Positions 63,896 to 64,000 of a stretch of 64,000 nt of DNA are shown here, in pieces. The DNA lies in assembly GCF_004342485.1 (NCBI RefSeq), contig NZ_SMBU01000019.1, positions 1-64,000 of the forward strand, read 5' to 3'. Below the pieces are notes generated by a model. That model saw only the letters and a program-made list of their open reading frames with translations. It made no database searches and was not told the DNA's origin. This stretch comes from Roseateles saccharophilus. Its GTDB lineage: Bacteria; Pseudomonadota; Gammaproteobacteria; Burkholderiales; Burkholderiaceae_C. A program made the position numbers and the translations under genes. Position 1 is the first letter of the stretch; every line of letters begins with the position of its first letter.

Positions 63896-64000
63896 CGCGG
63901 GCATCTCGAGGCAGGGTGTTGGCCGGCATTGTGACGGGCGCATGCAATGGCCGTACGCGCGAATGGTCAGCATCCGGTCAGTTGGGGTTTTCTAGAGTGG

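Noticed and set aside
63896-64000. Start of another gene at the right edge
   Set aside because: Short frames only; no ribosome site with a recognisable N-terminus could be supported.

Overview
The window is GC-rich, densely packed chromosomal DNA of a Burkholderiales-type betaproteobacterium. The best match by gene content is a Roseateles/Pelomonas/Mitsuaria/Rubrivivax-like lineage. This is inferred from the glyA-nrdR-(minor pilins)-ribD-ribBX-ribH-nusB order, a full MSHA pilus locus, UbiD, an AlgZ/AlgR-type two-component pair, Edd/Eda, and the very high third-position GC. No rRNA, tRNA, insertion sequence, prophage or CRISPR array was seen, and no gene-free stretch exceeds 300 bases.

Layout. 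1-8.2 kb: the 3' part of a sensor kinase, waaA and a phosphohexomutase (minus strand), a LytS/LytTR-like two-component pair, and a tightly coupled set of Ada-AlkA fusion, alkylguanine methyltransferase and EamA transporter. 8.3-25.1 kb: a minus-strand MSHA-type pilus locus running from two secretion ATPases through platform protein, pilins and MshQ to MshI/N/J/K/L. 25.2-28.4 kb: an ECF sigma factor with a small zinc-finger anti-sigma, divergent from a bufferin-type RiPP operon (DUF2282 precursor, DUF692/MNIO enzyme, DUF2063 partner, DoxX). 28.4-42.0 kb: a long minus-strand series: glyA, nrdR, type IV minor pilins, ribD, ribBX, ribH, nusB, an aminotransferase, ybgC, tolQRA. 42.2-57.5 kb: mostly housekeeping genes (lytic transglycosylase, ubiD, ydcF, DUF748, msrA, an ABC exporter with DUF3299, pdxH, mocA-like, chaC, edd-eda, thioesterase). 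57.6-59.4 kb: a LuxR-type receptor gene without a luxI, bracketed by two closely matching lux-box-like sites. 59.4-64 kb: an Aer-like chemoreceptor, a CAT-family acetyltransferase, a vanadium-haloperoxidase-like protein and exonuclease III.

Two places stand out. First, at 57.6-59.4 kb the LuxR solo has one lux-box-like 20-mer about 77 bp before a divergent unknown gene and another about 80 bp before an 18-codon ORF with a good ribosome binding site; a small RNA-polymerase alpha-CTD-like protein follows. I know of no described system of this form. Second, the sigma/anti-sigma-bufferin island carries a candidate ECF promoter (TGTAAGG-N16-CGAC) at the right place. In addition, the larger MSHA-locus ATPase carries four tandem MshEN-like motifs at an exact 30-residue period, suggesting unusual cyclic-di-GMP input.
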